From NCBI GenBank assembly GCA_001314805.1, contig LJSY01000012.1, positions 17,297 to 81,296 of the forward strand: 64,000 nt of DNA. Reading direction: 5' to 3'. Source of the stretch: Rhodobacteraceae bacterium HLUCCO18. Lineage in GTDB: Bacteria > Pseudomonadota > Alphaproteobacteria > Rhodobacterales > Rhodobacteraceae. The number at the start of each line of letters is the position of its first letter. Position 1 is the stretch's first letter. The notes beneath the pieces were generated by a model. That model saw only the letters and a list, made by a program, of their open reading frames with translations. It had not been told where the DNA came from and did not search any database. The translations under genes were made by a program, and so were the position numbers. Below, piece by piece: positions 63,691 through 64,000 of this stretch.

Positions 63691-63906
63691 GCCGTTTCAC
63701 CGATCCGGATCGAAAGGCGGTTGAGATCGTCTGACGTGAGCGACAGTCTGTGTGGCCAGTTCATCCTTGGAGGTGTGCCAAACAACAACAGGTCTGACGA
63801 AGGTCCCGAGTTCGTGCCCGCTGCGTGGGAACGCGACCAGGTGTCGGGCGAAGGCTTCAGCCGCAAAGCTGCCGCGCGCCTGCATACCACTCCATTACCG
63901 AATTGA
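63691..63906 (+). pseudogene. decayed IS3-type (DDE) transposase fragment
   Basis: In frame with 63691 the plus strand reads PIRIERRLRSSDVSDSL, then CGQFILGGVPNNNRSDEGPEFV. This aligns with the core of IS3-family transposases, where RxDNGPEF contains the second catalytic Asp, preceded by FILRGVP. Asn is Glu here and the flanks are unrelated, so the gene is broken. It ends at or inside the terminal end of the next insertion element at 63904. Confidence 0.6.
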
Positions 63907-64000
63907 GGTGCCCCTAGTTTCCTAGACACCTGCCTCATTCAGTTTCTGCTGTCTGATCTCGAAATCAACGGGCGACAGCATGCCGTTGTTCGTGTGCTTG
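63904..64000 (-). mobile_element. end of an IS3-family insertion sequence (runs off the window)
   Basis: From TGAGGTGCCCCTAGTTTCC at 63904 the sequence is the 3' end of an IS3-family element, its terminal repeat followed by the end of the transposase gene. The other end lies past the window, so target duplication and completeness cannot be checked. Confidence 0.75.
63922..64000 (-). CDS. IS3-family transposase OrfB, C-terminal fragment (partial)
   Basis: On the minus strand the last 25 codons read KHTNNGMLSPVDFEIRQQKL then NEAGV and stop TAG at 63922-63924. This matches the typical C-terminus of IS3 OrfB transposases (NGMLSPVDFE). The catalytic part is outside the window, so its integrity is unknown. 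The decayed fragment beside it comes from a different transposase. Confidence 0.8.
   Translation of the reverse strand, partial: KHTNNGMLSPVDFEIRQQKLNEAGV

Noticed and set aside
63594..63938. Minus-strand 114-residue ORF at the island edge
   Set aside because: It is antisense to the transposase fragment and overlaps the IS end; no family pattern.

Overview
The window reads as chromosomal DNA of a marine-type Rhodobacteraceae (Roseobacter-group alphaproteobacterium). The evidence is high G+C content, many ATGA start/stop overlaps, and lineage-typical gene blocks: tsaD-gpsA-EVE opposite hemD-Mic60-HemY, lspA-lipoprotein-M16-M16, rsmB-heparinase-purH, and an RpoE-ChrR sigma/anti-sigma pair back to back with an FAD oxidoreductase/DUF1365 operon. 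Most of it is ordinary, densely packed core genome. The last ~4.8 kb, after a tRNA-Thr, is visibly more A+T-rich and looks acquired.

Layout. 1-6.9 kb (minus strand): a branched-chain amino acid type ABC transporter (livK-like partial, livM, livH, livG) with a long-chain acyl-CoA synthetase and a small membrane protein, chained by ATGA overlaps; two small membrane protein genes sit between livM and livH. 7.1-11.9 kb (plus): a PAS hybrid histidine kinase and an OmpR-type regulator followed by ethanolamine ammonia-lyase eutBC. 11.9-15.4 kb: an M20 amidohydrolase, a histidine phosphatase, a lysine-forming saccharopine dehydrogenase and a DUF3775 protein. 15.4-21 kb: the singlet-oxygen-type stress locus, rpoE-chrR facing an operon of FAD oxidoreductase, DUF1365, MFS transporter and SDR, with two back-to-back ECF-type promoters between them. 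21-26.9 kb: kbl-tdh threonine catabolism, two small membrane proteins, an RluA-type pseudouridine synthase, an aldehyde dehydrogenase and a 1-Cys peroxiredoxin. 27-38.4 kb: two tandem L,D-transpeptidases, then the translation/RNA cluster pnp, rpsO, truB, rbfA, interrupted by unrelated genes. 38.5-52.3 kb: dapB, rsmB, heparinase-like, purH, lspA, a lipoprotein, an M16 protease pair, mutL, rmuC and a DUF2853 protein. 52.6-59 kb: EVE, gpsA, tsaD opposite hemD, a Mic60-like protein and HemY.

59.1-64 kb: tRNA-Thr(CGT), then a gene-poor stretch, a receiver-domain response regulator, a CHASE-PAS-PAS-GGDEF-EAL protein, a decayed transposase fragment, and the end of an IS3-family element cut by the window edge. 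This looks like a genomic island inserted beside the tRNA.

How genes act together. The best-supported regulatory circuit is the RpoE/ChrR switch: both divergent transcription units carry a TGATCY-N18-TAARA/TAAAC-like promoter, so RpoE should drive itself and a membrane-lipid modification operon (UfaD/UfaO-like furan fatty acid enzymes, MFS, SDR). The notable anomaly is that this ChrR has lost both zinc-ligand cysteines of its anti-sigma domain (Ser and Ala instead) while the C-terminal cupin ligands remain. I saw no CRISPR array, rRNA operon, prophage module or secondary-metabolite cluster. No clearly undescribed multi-gene system is visible; the ChrR variant and the c-di-GMP island are the parts most worth a second look.
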